64,000 nucleotides of DNA from Orychophragmus violaceus (GCA_030180135.1 CM058236.1:10933357-10997356), one strand, 5' to 3'. Counted from the first letter of the stretch, positions 31,391-43,279 are shown. A program made the numbers and translations. The notes: generated from the sequence alone by a model not told the origin.

Positions 31391-32587
31391 TGATAGGTTT
31401 CTAAGTTTTACCCTATTCTAAACTGCAAGTGAACAGCAATGTCAAAGTAGTATATAGGGTTATCGAATCCACAGGGACACTTGGTCTCAATAGAAACAGA
31501 AACGTAGAGATTAAACTAGAAATAAAGCAAGTAGTGAAGTAAATAAATTGTGTTGCAAGAAAGTAAACAGTAGCAGGAATCGGTTTTGTAAGCAATAAAC
31601 TAAAGGCGTCAAGCCTAGGGTATTCTCAGGAAATCAGACAAGCAGACAAGCTAATCAGTCAGGATCAAATTAAACTCAGTTCTAGAACTCAAATCACGGA
31701 AATAGAGTTAACCAAATCTCTTTGCGAAAACTCTCTAAGCCTAAGTGCAGTAACCCAAATCTCTTTGCAATTACTAACAGATTAAACTAGCATTAAGTTC
31801 AAGTTCGATATGTTCACAATTAAACTAAGCCAAATCTCTTTGCGAATAATTTAATTGCTCAACCTAAATAGTTCAGATTCCTAAACCCCACTCTCGTGAC
31901 GTATTTAGCAACCTCAGATCTAGATTCTAATTGATCAGGTTAGAACTAGCTTTAAGCATAATTTAGTTTGAAGAACATTCTAATCATGTGAATCCTAACT
32001 GAATTAAACAAGTCTAGCAAGTCATCAAACCCTAATGAGAAACCCTAAACTCAACTATGGATCTACTCAGACATGATTAATGAAAACATAATCAAAGAAA
32101 TAATAGACTGCATATAAGAAATTAAATAGATAAAGGGGTTCAAAATCTTCTCCAAAATAAGTGAATACAGGAAATAGATCAGCCCCAAAAGCTCTAGAAA
32201 TCTCTTAGCTCTCAGTATGAAAGCGTAACTAAATAAAACACCAAAAACTAGTATATATAGGCATAATCTCGGATGGGGCTTCTGTGTAAATACTGGAACT
32301 ATCTTGGGCTTCTTTGCAAATCTTCATAACTTCATTAAACCGACGTGTACGGCCCATCTCGGTAGTGTGTCGATCGATGCACAAGGTGTGTCGGTCGATG
32401 CATGATCAATAAATCAGGCAGTGACTTCAGCTCTCGGCCAAAACGTCCCAAAAGTCCCAAAATGCTCCAAATATCTCTAATTAGCTCCAAACTTGATTAA
32501 ACCGGTAAAAGACTCTAAACGAATACAAAAGACACTAAAAACACATCTATATCATGGTCTAAACTGGGTAAAAACCATGATATATCA
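31391..32587 (-). repeat. ATH1 5' LTR
   Basis: 1197 bp, paired with 16077-17273. TATATATA at 32253-32260 is a possible promoter element. Palindrome pair cores at 32371/32392 (21 bp). The first core is CGATCG here and CGACCG in the 3' LTR, one of the few LTR differences. Confidence 0.95.
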
Positions 32588-32701
32588 ACAACCAAGCATT
32601 CTGACTTAGTAAAACACAAGAAAAATAAAAGTGGTTAGTAATCTACATTTGACACATATATTCCTTCAAAATCTTCTCGGGAATTTTGAGCTTCATCCAT
32701 A

Positions 32702-35700
32702 TCAAACTTCAATGTCATTATTTGTTGGAAGTGGACCAATTTCAGAGTTTCCAATGTCAACTTCTTCTGCACCGTATCTTCTAGATGGACCTCTTAGAAC
32801 TATAGACCAACTAGAAGAATCATCTTCTCTTGAATAAAATATCTTCTTGGCTTGAGAAGCTAATATGAAAGGATCTTTCATAAAGGAAACCTGACTTTGA
32901 TTCAAGTTAACTAATGTGAACCCATCCTCTATCATAACTCCATTACCCTTTACTGCCCATTGACACTGAAATAGTGGAACATAAAAGACATTATAATCTA
33001 GCAATACAATGTCGACTACTCTCCCATAGTATGCAACCATGTCAGCCACTTGTGAAGTGTCTTTTGTGCTCAATCTACACATTACAGTTGCCTCATAGAA
33101 AAATCCACTATTCTGACTCTGCCTATGTACTGATCTTGTCTGAAATCGTTGTCCGTTGACTATATAACCGGTGTATGACCTTGCACAATTGCGTGGACCA
33201 TATGCCAACCATTTCAATGTCTCTTCATTTCCTTCTGAATCAATTGGTATCTAACAAACATATATACTTCATCAGACTCATGTTAATGTGAAAGACAGAA
33301 ATTGTAGTGTTGAGAAGAACATGATACTTGCCTGCCTTTTTAGCCAAGATGCAAAATTTTGTGTGTGTGTACTCCATAAAGCAGTTGCATCACGGTTACT
33401 TCTTGCATTTGTTTCCTGAATATGCTGTAGGTGCATGCTTGTGAAAAAAAACAGATGAATCAGTACAATGGTCCTAATCTGAATGACTATTTGAAATGAG
33501 AACTTTAAAAAAACTTACACTACATAAGGTTCAGTGGCAACCATGTTCTGAATGACAGCAAGATGGGCTATCTTTGTATCCATTTCAGTCAGAGTAATCG
33601 AAGTAGCTGTAGATATTGGCCGACCCTCTAAGATACTGCTGCTTTCATACTCATTATTCATGTCTAGCTTTTCTTCAACATCAGTTGTCTTTTTAAGAAA
33701 ATCACTACAAAACTCTTTTGCTAAATAGGACTTAGCTATACAACCCTCTGGTCTTGCTGGGTTTCTTACAAAGTCTTTGAGAACTTTTATGTACCTTTCA
33801 AATGGGTACATCCAACGAAAATGGACTGGTCCACCGAGTCTTGCTTCTATGCCTAGATGAACGGTCAGATGAACCATGATATCAAAGAAGCTTGGAGGGA
33901 AGAATCTCTCAAACATGCATAGAGTTTTCACTATTTCAGCTTCCATTACTAAAATATGTTCCAAGTCGATTACTCTCTGATACAATTGGTTGAAAAACTT
34001 GCATAATCGTGTGATGGCGTTCCTCGGTCGTTTAGGTAATAAACCCCTTACAGCAACATGAGTAATTGTTGCATCGGCACATGATAATCATGTGATTTGA
34101 GACCGGTTATCTTACACTCGTACACTGATACATTCCTTGAAATATTAGAGCAGTAACCATCAGGACCTTTGAACTCAAACAGTCTCTTACAAAAGATTTT
34201 ATTCTCTGCCTTAGACAAGGACCAAGGCGTTGCAGGAAAGTAAGTTCTTTTTCCTTGGGTGGTAGGATGTAGATCTTTCCTAATAACAAGAAGTTGCAGA
34301 TCTTTACGAGTATTTAGTCCATCCTTGGATTTACCACAATGCAGTATTGTTGAGACAATGCTTGCAGCCACATTTCTCTCTATGTGCATTACATCCAAAT
34401 TATGCCTAACAGGAAGCTCTTCCCAATAAGGCAGCTTGAAGAAGATAGATCTTTTCTTCCATCTTGATAACTCCTCTTCATCTACTTCTTCTTCTTCTTC
34501 ATCCTCTGATTCACTAGATACATCCTTACTGTCAGTGCCTGACCCAGTAGCTTCACTGATTTTCCTCTTTTTTGCAGATTGCTTAACATTCCCAAAAACA
34601 TTTTTGAAATGTTTCAAGTGTTGTGAAATGTCATGACCCGTTAATATCCTAGCTTTTCGCCCATGTTCAACTTGTCAATCAAACCATGACTTCTTTACTC
34701 TATACGGATGTGTTGGAGCAAGACCCTTTCTATGCCGCATATAAACATGCTTCCTACTAAACTTCAACCACATAGACTCTGTGTTTTTCCTGCATAAAGG
34801 ACAATCCATTTTTCCCTTTACTTTGCAGCCAGCAAGATTTCCATACGCAGGAAAATCACTAATATTCCAAAGAAGCATTGCCTTCATTGTAAAAGTGGTT
34901 TTGCTAAACGCATCGTATGTTAACTCCCCTATATTCCACAGTTTGGTTAGATCCTCTATTAGGGGTTCTAAGTAAACATTGATGTTGTTACCAGGTTGAT
35001 GAGGTTCAGGAATCAAGATTGTGCGCACGATATTCTCCTTTTTCATGCATTAGTCAGGAGGCAAATTGTAGTTAATCAGCAAGACAGGCCAACAACTGTA
35101 CCTAGTGTTCTTCATATTGAAAGGATTAAATCCATCAGTTGAAAGTCCTAGCCTTATGTTCCTTTCTTCAGCAGCAAATTCAGGATACTTGTAATTCATT
35201 TGATCCCATGTCACAGAATCTACTGGATGACGGAGTTTCCCATCGTTGCTCTTGTTACTGAAATGCCACCTCAAGTACTTGGCCATTTCCTCAGACCTAT
35301 ACATTCTCTTCAGCCTTGGGATTATAGGAAAGTGTCTCAACACTTTTTGTGGAACACCTTTCTTTAACTCACCCGTCTTCATGTTAGTCTTCCACCCAGA
35401 ATCTTTGCATTTTGGGCAACTTTCTAGCTTTTTGTAGCTCTTTCTGAACAGGTAGCAATCATTCACACATGCATGGATCTTCTCATAACCCATATAAAAA
35501 AACTTCGAGAATTTCTTCACATCGTACAGGGAGGTATGAAGCACGTTCTCTTCAGGTAACATCTTTAGTAATGCTTCTAGCAGATCGTTGAAGCTCTTAT
35601 CAAACCATTCATTTTGTGTCTTAATTCGGAATAATGACACAATGGCTGATAGCTTGATGTGGTTTGCACAACTTGGGTATAATGGTGTTTCTGCATCAGC

Positions 35701-36065
35701 TAACTTTGCAAGGAGTTCATCTTCATTCTTGTCTTCTCCCTCTGCAATCTCACATAAGTCATCTTTCCCAGCCAACTCTTCATCTGAATACTGAGCAGCT
35801 TTGTACAACTCATGAATCTCATCATTCCATTGATGAGATTTGATTTCAGCTTCAGATCCTATGCTCACATCTTCGTGATGGTACCCTTCCTTAAACAGCT
35901 TGTAAGTCTCATCCATTCCTCTAGTTACTAGATGAGCAACTACATCAGTGCTTGAGTGGCGATCTACATTGTGACAGTCTACGCAAGGACAAACAATCAA
36001 TTTTCCAAACTCTGAAGACAGCCCATACGAAGTTCCAAACAACACTCTCGTATCCAGGATCAGCT
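32702..36065 (-). pseudogene. TNP2-like CACTA transposase, exons 2-4
   Basis: The catalytic transposase of the CACTA element. Exon 2 (36065 to 33519) holds the transposase-associated region CPCVDCHNVDRHS, the tnp2 core (RWHFSNKSNDGKLRHPVDS, LGLSTDGFNPF, CPLCRKNTES) and a DUF4218-like part (FFPPSFFDIMVHLTVHLG). Exon 3 (33424-33332) is followed by a possible GC-AG intron. Exon 4 (33250 to the stop at 32702) has the DUF4216-like LAYGPRNCARSYTGYIVNG and YYGRVVDIVLLDY. Lesions: a frameshift near 36015, TAA 35050-35052, TGA 34675-34677, and a frameshift near 34055. All segments are otherwise collinear and easily recognised, so inactivation looks recent relative to the protein's divergence. Splice sites are predicted by eye. 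Confidence 0.85.
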
Positions 36066-36113
36066 CTTCAGTTGAATGGGAAAAAAAGGAAGAGAAAACT
36101 TTCAGACGCCAAA

Positions 36114-36750
36114 TGTAGGAACTGTTTAGTTGATCCTGATGTAATTCACAGATTCATATCAACCTAAACATACAGTTCTAGGTTCTCTTGAATAGAAACA
36201 TTAGATGATCTCACCTTTTACCTGTTTGTTGCAGCGGAAGGAATAGAACAGGTCAGAGATCAGATAGATGCACCGAGGGATGAATCCTCCAAAGGTTCAC
36301 ACACGCGATCACAGGAATGGCTGCAAGACCACGAGGAGAGAGGCGCAGAGGGAGAGAGGATTCGCGGCTAGGGTTTGGGTTAGCGAGAAAGAGATTTGGC
36401 TTTTGATCATTAAAAGCCTTCTCTTTCCCTTTTGGGCTTATGGGCCCAAAACACCAATCTGATTAAATCCCATGGATTTAATCAGACCCATTAATCTTTC
36501 TCTCTTAATACGACAAATGCCTGGCACTTTTGTCGTACTTCTGCTAAGCCGTTCCAACACATTTTCCTGTTAGCTTAGGTGTGTGACCCATATGGGATCA
36601 TATAATAAAGGCAATAAGTCCAAGACTTATAGATCATGAGCGGACTCTAGCAAGCCATCATGATCCCCAGTATTATATGACTTATGTCTGATCTCGACAT
36701 ACTCTTACTTTCTAGAGACAGTACCGAGATTACTGGACACAATTCCAACA
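36114..36750 (-). repeat. COP4 3' LTR
   Basis: Plus-strand ends TGTAGGAACTG and ATTCCAACA. Contains an inverted repeat TACGACAAA...TTTGTCGTA enclosing TGCCTGGCA at 36509-36537, in the U3 zone where COP1 and COP3 have palindrome pairs. Confidence 0.95.
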
Positions 36751-37605
36751 ATCTCCCACTTGTACTGGAATCTCAGTATTCATAATCCTTTTGTCTCAAT
36801 ATCTCGATTAGTCATAAGGCAAGATTGGTGTCATCCTTATAAAGCCTAATCTTGTTCATCGGACTCTGATTTGATACTGACAATCCAAACGACTCGGGAA
36901 AGTCCGTTTGAGCATGGCCATGCGTTTTCCAGTATTCAAATCTCCGATTGGCCTAGAGATATTCACTCCATTTATATTGGAGGGACAAATCCCATCTTGT
37001 TCCATCACTGTAAACTACTCATTTCATGATGTACCCAAACAAGGTCCTTATAGCTATCACAGAACGATAGCGTTAGACAATGATCAAAGTACATCAGTCC
37101 ATGTGCAGTCACATGCATGTGAACTCAGGTCTAAGGACTATACTCTATAGTCGTAGTAAGAATCTCTTATGACACAGATATAAATATCCTGAAGAGTTTC
37201 TTATAAGCGGGTCTTGTCCGGTCGTATGTTCCCAAACATACACCTATGTACTGACTTTGATGCCACGCATCTATGACACACTGAGACTTTGTCATAAGTC
37301 ACGTACCAATCCAGTCTCACACGGTTGTTGATGTTCCAATTTCAACAACCTTCGACTGGGGACGAGATGATATAAAACATCTATCAAATATAGGGTCTCA
37401 TGATCAAGCTAAATGACTTCGATGACTCAAGATCAAATCATTTACTTCGATGACCTATAAAATGGTTCATATCATTTTGGAACGATTATTTCATCACAGT
37501 TAAAATAATCTTGAAATAATAATTTCATTAAACATAAAATAATATTTTACAAGAACATATCAAATAACTAAAATAAAGCTCACAAAACTCCCACTCAAAT
37601 TTAGA
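36751..37605 (-). other. COP4 conserved 3' noncoding block and PPT
   Basis: PPT at 36751-36765, then the shared block with hairpin at 37136-37152. An antisense 80-codon frame here recurs in COP5 only because the DNA is conserved. No gene. Confidence 0.8.
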
Positions 37606-40600
37606 TTACATTTCAATGTTTCTAATGCCTACAGCTTCAGTTAGGAACTCGAGCTTAGGCCTTGGGAGTGGCTTTGTCAACGGATCAGCGACATTATCAT
37701 ATGTCGGAACTCGGCTGATCTTGACTTCCTTTCTATTAACGATGTCACGTATCAAGTGATATTTTCTTTGAACATGCTTGGATTTCTGGTGTGATCTTGG
37801 TTCCTTTGCCTGAGCTATAGCACCATTGTTGTCACAAAATAGCGCCAGAGGCTCAGCCGCATCTGGTATCACACCTAGTTCCATAATGAACTTTCGTATC
37901 CAAACAGCTTCCTTCGCTGCTTCTGAGGCGGCGATATATTCAGCTTCTGTAGTGGAATCAGCAACGGTGTCCTGCTTGGAGCTTCTCCAACTTACTGCAC
38001 CGCCATTCAGACAAAAGACATAACCGGACTGTGACCGGAAATCATCTGTGTCTGTCTGGAAACTTGCGTCCGTGAATCCACTGACTTTAAGCACATCACT
38101 TCCTCCGTACACCAAGAACTTATCCTTAGTATGTCTTAGATACTTCAAGATATTCTTTACGGCAATCCAATGGTTTTCACCTGGATTTGACTGGTATCTA
38201 CTCGTCATGCTTAATGCATAAGCAACATCAGGACGAGTACAGATCATGGCATACATGACAGATCCTATTGCAGATGCATAAGGAATATTCTTCATGCGCT
38301 CAAGCTCAGCAGTCGACGTGGGGCTCTGCTTCTTGCTCAGCGTTGTGCCATGTACCATTGGCGTGAAGCCCTTCTTGGAATCTTTCATGCTGAATCTTTG
38401 TAGGACTTTGTCAATGTATGAGTCTTGACACAAGCCTATCAGCCTCTTAGGTCTATCCCGATAGATCCTAATTCCAAGAACGTATGCGGCTTCACCCATG
38501 TCTTTCATGGAAAAACAACTTCCAAGCCAGTCCTTTACAGACTTCAGCATTGGAACGTCGTTTCCGAGAAGTAGTATGTCATCGACATACAGAATAAGAA
38601 ATACAATCTTGCTCCCACTAGATTTCTTATACACGCATTGTTCTTCTTCGTTTCTGATGAAGTCAAATTGCTTGATCGCTTCATCAAAACGAAGATTCCA
38701 GCTCCTCGATGCTTGCTTCAATCCATAAATGGATTTATGAAGCTTGCATACTTTCCTAGCATTCTTTGGATCTATGTAACCGTCAGGTTGCGTCATATAC
38801 ACATCCTCTTCCAGAATACCATTCAGGAAGGCGGTTTTCACGTCCATCTGCCAAATTTCATAATCATGAAAAGCTGCAGTTGCTAGTAGAATCCGAATAG
38901 ATTTCATCATAGCCACCGGTGAATAGGTTTCATCGTAGTCCACACCGTGAACTTGTCTGAAACCTTTTGCCACCAACCTGGCTTTATAAATCTGGACATT
39001 TCCATCCACGTCAATCTTCTTCTTGAAGATCCATTTGCACTCGATGGCTTTTACACCAGCGGGTAAGTCAACCAACGAAAACACTTGGTTGACCGACATG
39101 GAGTCCATTTCGGAATCAGTGGCCTTGCGCCACTTAGAGGAATCTGGGCCCATCATGGCTTGATTGAAGTTCGATGGTTCATCACCATCAATGATCAGAA
39201 TATCATGACAGTTAGTCACGAGGAATCCTTGATATCTCTCGGGTTCGTGACGGATCCTCCCGGATCTTCGAACTTCAGGTACTACAGGTTCAGGCTCTAC
39301 AATTTCTTGTAGGTCCTCCTGCTGCTCTTCCTCATTAGGTTGAGCAGTATCCTGTTCATCTTGAATTTCTTCAAGCAGTACCTTACTCCCACTGTCTTTC
39401 TTAGAGAGAAACTCTCTCTCAAGAAAATTACAATCCCGGGCAACAAAGATCTTGTTCTCGGAACGTAGATAGAAGTAATAAGCCTTGGTTTCCCGTGGAT
39501 AACCAATGAAGTAGCATTTGTCAGATTTTGGTGTAAGCTTGTCTGAGATTAATCTCTTGACATAGGCTTCACAACCCCAAATTCTGAGATAAGACAGCAC
39601 TGGAGCTTCTCCAGTCCATAATTCATATGGTGTCTTTACTACTGCTTTTGATGGCGCTCTGTTTAGAGTGAACACTGCTGTTAGCAGAGCATATCCCCAA
39701 AGGGATATTGGAAGGTCTGTGTGACTCATCATAGATCGAACCATATCCAATAAGGTCCGATTTCTCCTCTCAGATACACCATTCCATTGAGGTGTTCCAG
39801 GAGGAGTGAGTTGGGATACGATCCCACACTCTCTCAGATGATCACTGAATTCCTGGCTTAAGTATTCTCCTCCTCGGTCGGACCGAAGAGCCTTAATGCT
39901 TTTGCCAAGTTGGTTCTGTACTTCATTTTGGAATTCTCTGAACTTTTCAAAAGATTCAGACTTATGTTTCATCAAATAAACATATCCATACCTACTGAAA
40001 TCATCAGTGAAGGTAATGAAGTACTGATAGTTTCCTCTTGCATTTGTGGACATTGGGCCACACACATCAGTGTGTATCAGGCCCAATAAGTCACTGGCCC
40101 TCTCGTTAGGTTTATTAAAGGGGGCCCGTGTCATTTTGCCCATCATGCAGGATTCGCATTTCTCACATGACTCAAAGTCAAATGAGCCAAGAAGTCCATT
40201 CGAATGGAGCCTCTTGATGCGTTTCTCGCTGATGTGCCCTAAACGACAATGCCATAGAAACGTTCGGTTTTCCTCATTAGGCTTAAACCGTTTTGTATTA
40301 ATGTTATAAATTGGCGCGGATTGATCGAGTATGTAAAGCCCATTCGTAAGAGGGGCAGAACCATAGAACAAATTGTTGCGATTGAAGGAACATAATTTAT
40401 TCTTAACTGAAAAATCATAACCTTCCAAATCCAACAAAGAAATTGAAATAATATTTCTGCTTATAGCAGGTACAAAATAACAATTATTCAGTTCTAAAAT
40501 CAATCCCGAAGGTAAAGACAACAAGTATGTGCCTACAGCTAGTGCTGAAACTTTCGCTCCATTCCCAACTCGTAGCTCCACTTGTCCTTGCTTCAGCCTT

Positions 40601-41583
40601 CTACTGTTGCTGAGTGCCTGCATATTAGTACAAATATGAGCCCCACAACCAGTATCCATGACCCATGAGGTATTATCAGAAGTAGTTGTATTAACTTCTA
40701 TAACAAAAATACCTGATGAAGAAGTCTCGAAAGTCTTCTTCTTTAATTCCTTTAGACCTTCCTGGAATTTCTTACAATCTCTTCTCCAATGCCCCAGTTC
40801 TTTGCAGAACCTGCACATGTCAGTAGGCCCAGCCTTGGACTTGGGCTTGGGCTTTGGCGTGTCCTTGTCCGCGACTTGGACACCCTTGGCCTTTCCCTTA
40901 TCCTTAGCAGAAGACTTCTTAAACCCCTTGCCCTTTTGTACCATAAGCACATTGGGGTCCTTGGCGGTTTTCTTCAAGTTGGGCTCTGCAGTCTTGAGCA
41001 TTCCGTGAAGCTCAGACAGTGTCTTACTCAAGCCATGCATGTTAAAGTTCAGAATGAACTGATCATAGCTTGCAGGTAAAGACTGCAGAATGATGTCGCA
41101 GGCAAGTTCCTGGCTGATTGGGCAGTCGAGTTTCTGAAGATGATCGAGATAACCCATCATCTTCAAGACATGAGGACTCACTGCCGCATTCGCAGCCAAC
41201 TTACAGTCCAAGAGGTTCTTAACTGTCTGGAACCTCTCTGTCCTAGCCTGCTCCTGAAAAAGCGATTTCAGGCTTGCCATTATCTCGATGGGAGACAATA
41301 CACTTTCGAACTGTTTTTGCAGCTCAGGAGTCATTGTCACCAACATCAGGCAATAGACATCATTTTCATCTGACGAATGCTTTTCCCAAGCATTGTGCAG
41401 AGTCCTGGCAGCATTGGCAAGAGGCCTCTCGGGGAGGGGATCTCGAAGGACATAATCCTTCTTCTCCTGCTTGAGGACCAGCCTCAAGTTCCTTGACCAT
41501 GTCAGGAAGTTCGTTCCAGTCAGCTTCTCCTTCTCGAGAACAGACCGGATCGAGAATGTGTTTTGTGTGCTTGTAGTAGTCAT
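37606..41583 (-). CDS. COP4 complete gag-pol polyprotein (1325 aa)
   Basis: Single uninterrupted Copia polyprotein from ATG 41583. Domains in order: gag (residues about 1-250), CCHC zinc knuckle from 257 (CRFCKELGHWRRDC), aspartic protease with D310-T-G, and integrase zinc region (H..H..CEKCESC). Next come integrase catalytic D506 (HTDVCGPM), SDRGGEY and SERRNRT supplying D and E, RT with WQMDVKTAFLNG and YVDD at 999-1002, and RNase H with GFTDASF, STTEAEY, CDNNGA and KSKHVQRKYH. All expected catalytic residues are visible. Copia order (integrase before RT) is clear. With near-identical LTRs this is the best candidate in the window for a transposition-competent element. Expression cannot be judged from sequence. 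Confidence 0.97.
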   Translation of the reverse strand: MTTTSTQNTFSIRSVLEKEKLTGTNFLTWSRNLRLVLKQEKKDYVLRDPLPERPLANAARTLHNAWEKHSSDENDVYCLMLVTMTPELQKQFESVLSPIEIMASLKSLFQEQARTERFQTVKNLLDCKLAANAAVSPHVLKMMGYLDHLQKLDCPISQELACDIILQSLPASYDQFILNFNMHGLSKTLSELHGMLKTAEPNLKKTAKDPNVLMVQKGKGFKKSSAKDKGKAKGVQVADKDTPKPKPKSKAGPTDMCRFCKELGHWRRDCKKFQEGLKELKKKTFETSSSGIFVIEVNTTTSDNTSWVMDTGCGAHICTNMQALSNSRRLKQGQVELRVGNGAKVSALAVGTYLLSLPSGLILELNNCYFVPAISRNIISISLLDLEGYDFSVKNKLCSFNRNNLFYGSAPLTNGLYILDQSAPIYNINTKRFKPNEENRTFLWHCRLGHISEKRIKRLHSNGLLGSFDFESCEKCESCMMGKMTRAPFNKPNERASDLLGLIHTDVCGPMSTNARGNYQYFITFTDDFSRYGYVYLMKHKSESFEKFREFQNEVQNQLGKSIKALRSDRGGEYLSQEFSDHLRECGIVSQLTPPGTPQWNGVSERRNRTLLDMVRSMMSHTDLPISLWGYALLTAVFTLNRAPSKAVVKTPYELWTGEAPVLSYLRIWGCEAYVKRLISDKLTPKSDKCYFIGYPRETKAYYFYLRSENKIFVARDCNFLEREFLSKKDSGSKVLLEEIQDEQDTAQPNEEEQQEDLQEIVEPEPVVPEVRRSGRIRHEPERYQGFLVTNCHDILIIDGDEPSNFNQAMMGPDSSKWRKATDSEMDSMSVNQVFSLVDLPAGVKAIECKWIFKKKIDVDGNVQIYKARLVAKGFRQVHGVDYDETYSPVAMMKSIRILLATAAFHDYEIWQMDVKTAFLNGILEEDVYMTQPDGYIDPKNARKVCKLHKSIYGLKQASRSWNLRFDEAIKQFDFIRNEEEQCVYKKSSGSKIVFLILYVDDILLLGNDVPMLKSVKDWLGSCFSMKDMGEAAYVLGIRIYRDRPKRLIGLCQDSYIDKVLQRFSMKDSKKGFTPMVHGTTLSKKQSPTSTAELERMKNIPYASAIGSVMYAMICTRPDVAYALSMTSRYQSNPGENHWIAVKNILKYLRHTKDKFLVYGGSDVLKVSGFTDASFQTDTDDFRSQSGYVFCLNGGAVSWRSSKQDTVADSTTEAEYIAASEAAKEAVWIRKFIMELGVIPDAAEPLALFCDNNGAIAQAKEPRSHQKSKHVQRKYHLIRDIVNRKEVKISRVPTYDNVADPLTKPLPRPKLEFLTEAVGIRNIEM

Positions 41584-43266
41584 ATCTGAAATATATAAAT
41601 AAAAAGGTTATTAGTTATTATGTTCAAAATGATTAATCTCGTATTAAAAATTAATATGATTAATCACGCATTATATTCAATAACATCAGTTACCCTCAAT
41701 AGAATATAATGATTCCAAGATCCACATATAACTAAGATTAAAGTGGGCCACTGGCCGTCACCAAACCTTAGCTTATATCGGTAAGCCCTATATCGGCTAA
41801 TTATATCCGTGATATAACTCTTGGTTGTGAATCTGGGCCCGAGGCCCAATCCACTCTGATGTCTCAAGGCACGGGACTCCCGATGGCCTAGTCAAGAAAA
41901 CCAGACTATACAGTCATGTAATCATTAATGTCTGGGACTCCCAATGACATTTATGAATCACAAACTGTCTTACTCACGCAAAAGCAGACATCCTCACACT
42001 GTAAGGCCATGAATGCAATTGAATGGGCTTCGACAGCTGACATAGCCTGGACAAGACATCCAACGCTTGATATTATTTGAGGTTCGTAGGTTTATTAAAA
42101 TTCATTCCCAAAATAGAAGATTACTATTTCGGGAAACTTTCTATTTTTGGAAACCTACTATTTTTGGAAACTTTCTAAAATTGGAAACTTTCTAAAACCG
42201 GAAACTTTCTAACTTTAGAAATTTCTCAAAATCCAAAATCCGCAAATACAGAAACTTCTATTTTAAGAAACTTTCTAATTTTAAAAATTTCGGAAATTTC
42301 AATTTAAAATCGACTTTATAATTTTATAAAATAAATTTTAAATTAATCTGAAGAATGACTCAAATAATTGGCCCAATTGTTTTAACTTCTTGGCCCGAGG
42401 CCCAAGAATTTGTCCATGTCCAAGACATGACCCAATTGTCCAATTAATTGACATAACCGGTCTGGTTCATTAAAACTGGTCTAACCAAGTTTTAATTACT
42501 ACGATGACCACAATTGTCAACCAGTTATTTACTAAACCGGAATTTCTCAATTTATTTGGTCCAACCAAATCAAATTAGAAATTCCTGGTTTAGGCACTAA
42601 ATCCAATAATTCTTTCGACATTGGATTTCTTATCCCGGTTTAACCAGATTTAATAAAATTATTAAATCTGTTTATTAAACCAGAACGAATCTATTTTAAT
42701 TAAGTTTTGAACCGAACCGAACCGAATCGATTTGGTCACGAACCAAACCGAGTTGGTCGTGACCTAGCTTCCTTCCCAAGAAACCATCGTCCAGCCGCTC
42801 AGCCGCGAGCCAACCGATCCGAGATCGAGGCGATGTTCAGCTACGGTCAGGACGATCCATCGGGACGTTCGGGACGGGTCGGGCGATGCACAGCCGGGAC
42901 GCGATCGATCCTTCGATCGGACGATCCGATCCGACCATGCCATCCGCCTAAGCCCACGATCGTTTCGATCCAGCCGGACGACGCAGTCCATGCGATCCTT
43001 ACGGATCCATGCGACGCTTGCCTTGCGGTTGATCGAACCGGTCATTCCTCTCGGCCGTGATAACCAACCGGCCAAGCCGATCGATCCCTTCTCGGCCGAT
43101 CGCAAAACAACCGAGTCATATAGCTCGGTTTTGCGATTCATACGTTTGTTCAGGATTCAATTCAGTTTCTTAAGTGTTTTTCTTATCAGTAATGGATTCA
43201 AAACACTTCTAAACAGAATAAACAACCTAAACATGAATCTAAAACAAGAAATCCTAAGAACCAATG
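41584..43266 (-). other. COP4 leader with CpG-rich block
   Basis: About 1.7 kb, no gene. Positions about 42700-43130, nearest the PBS, are GC- and CpG-rich with many GATCG/CGATC strings, like the COP2 leader. Frames within it on both strands (117 and 125 codons) overlap each other and have arginine/proline-rich composition typical of GC-rich noise. AAGTTTC/GAAACTT repeats lie at about 42100-42300. Confidence 0.7.
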
Positions 43267-43278
43267 GCTCTGATACCA
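43267..43278 (-). promoter_or_regulatory. COP4 primer-binding site
   Basis: Minus strand TGGTATCAGAGC, one base from the LTR start at 43280. Confidence 0.95.
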
Positions 43279-43279
43279 C

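Larger units (their letters stand above)
16077..32587 (-). mobile_element. Athila-type Gypsy element ATH1, lacking RT/RNase H/integrase
   Basis: Both LTRs are 1197 bp, differing at about eight positions (roughly 0.7%), with target duplication ACAAC at 16072-16076 and 32588-32592. Order on the minus strand: LTR, tRNA-Asp-type PBS, leader (interrupted by COP3), gag-protease, inter-ORF spacer, ORF1, 3' noncoding region, PPT, LTR. There is under 1 kb between protease and ORF1 and no trace of RT, RNase H or integrase. It sits between the TNPA and TNP2 genes of the CACTA element. Confidence 0.95.

Noticed and set aside
36908..37150. 80-codon plus-strand frame repeated at 60077-60319
   Set aside because: Antisense to the conserved 3' block; its repetition reflects near-identical DNA in COP4 and COP5, and COP2 and COP3 do not keep it.
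42707..43141. 117- and 125-codon frames in the COP4 leader
   Set aside because: Overlap on opposite strands in a CpG-rich block and are arginine/proline-rich, typical of compositional open frames.
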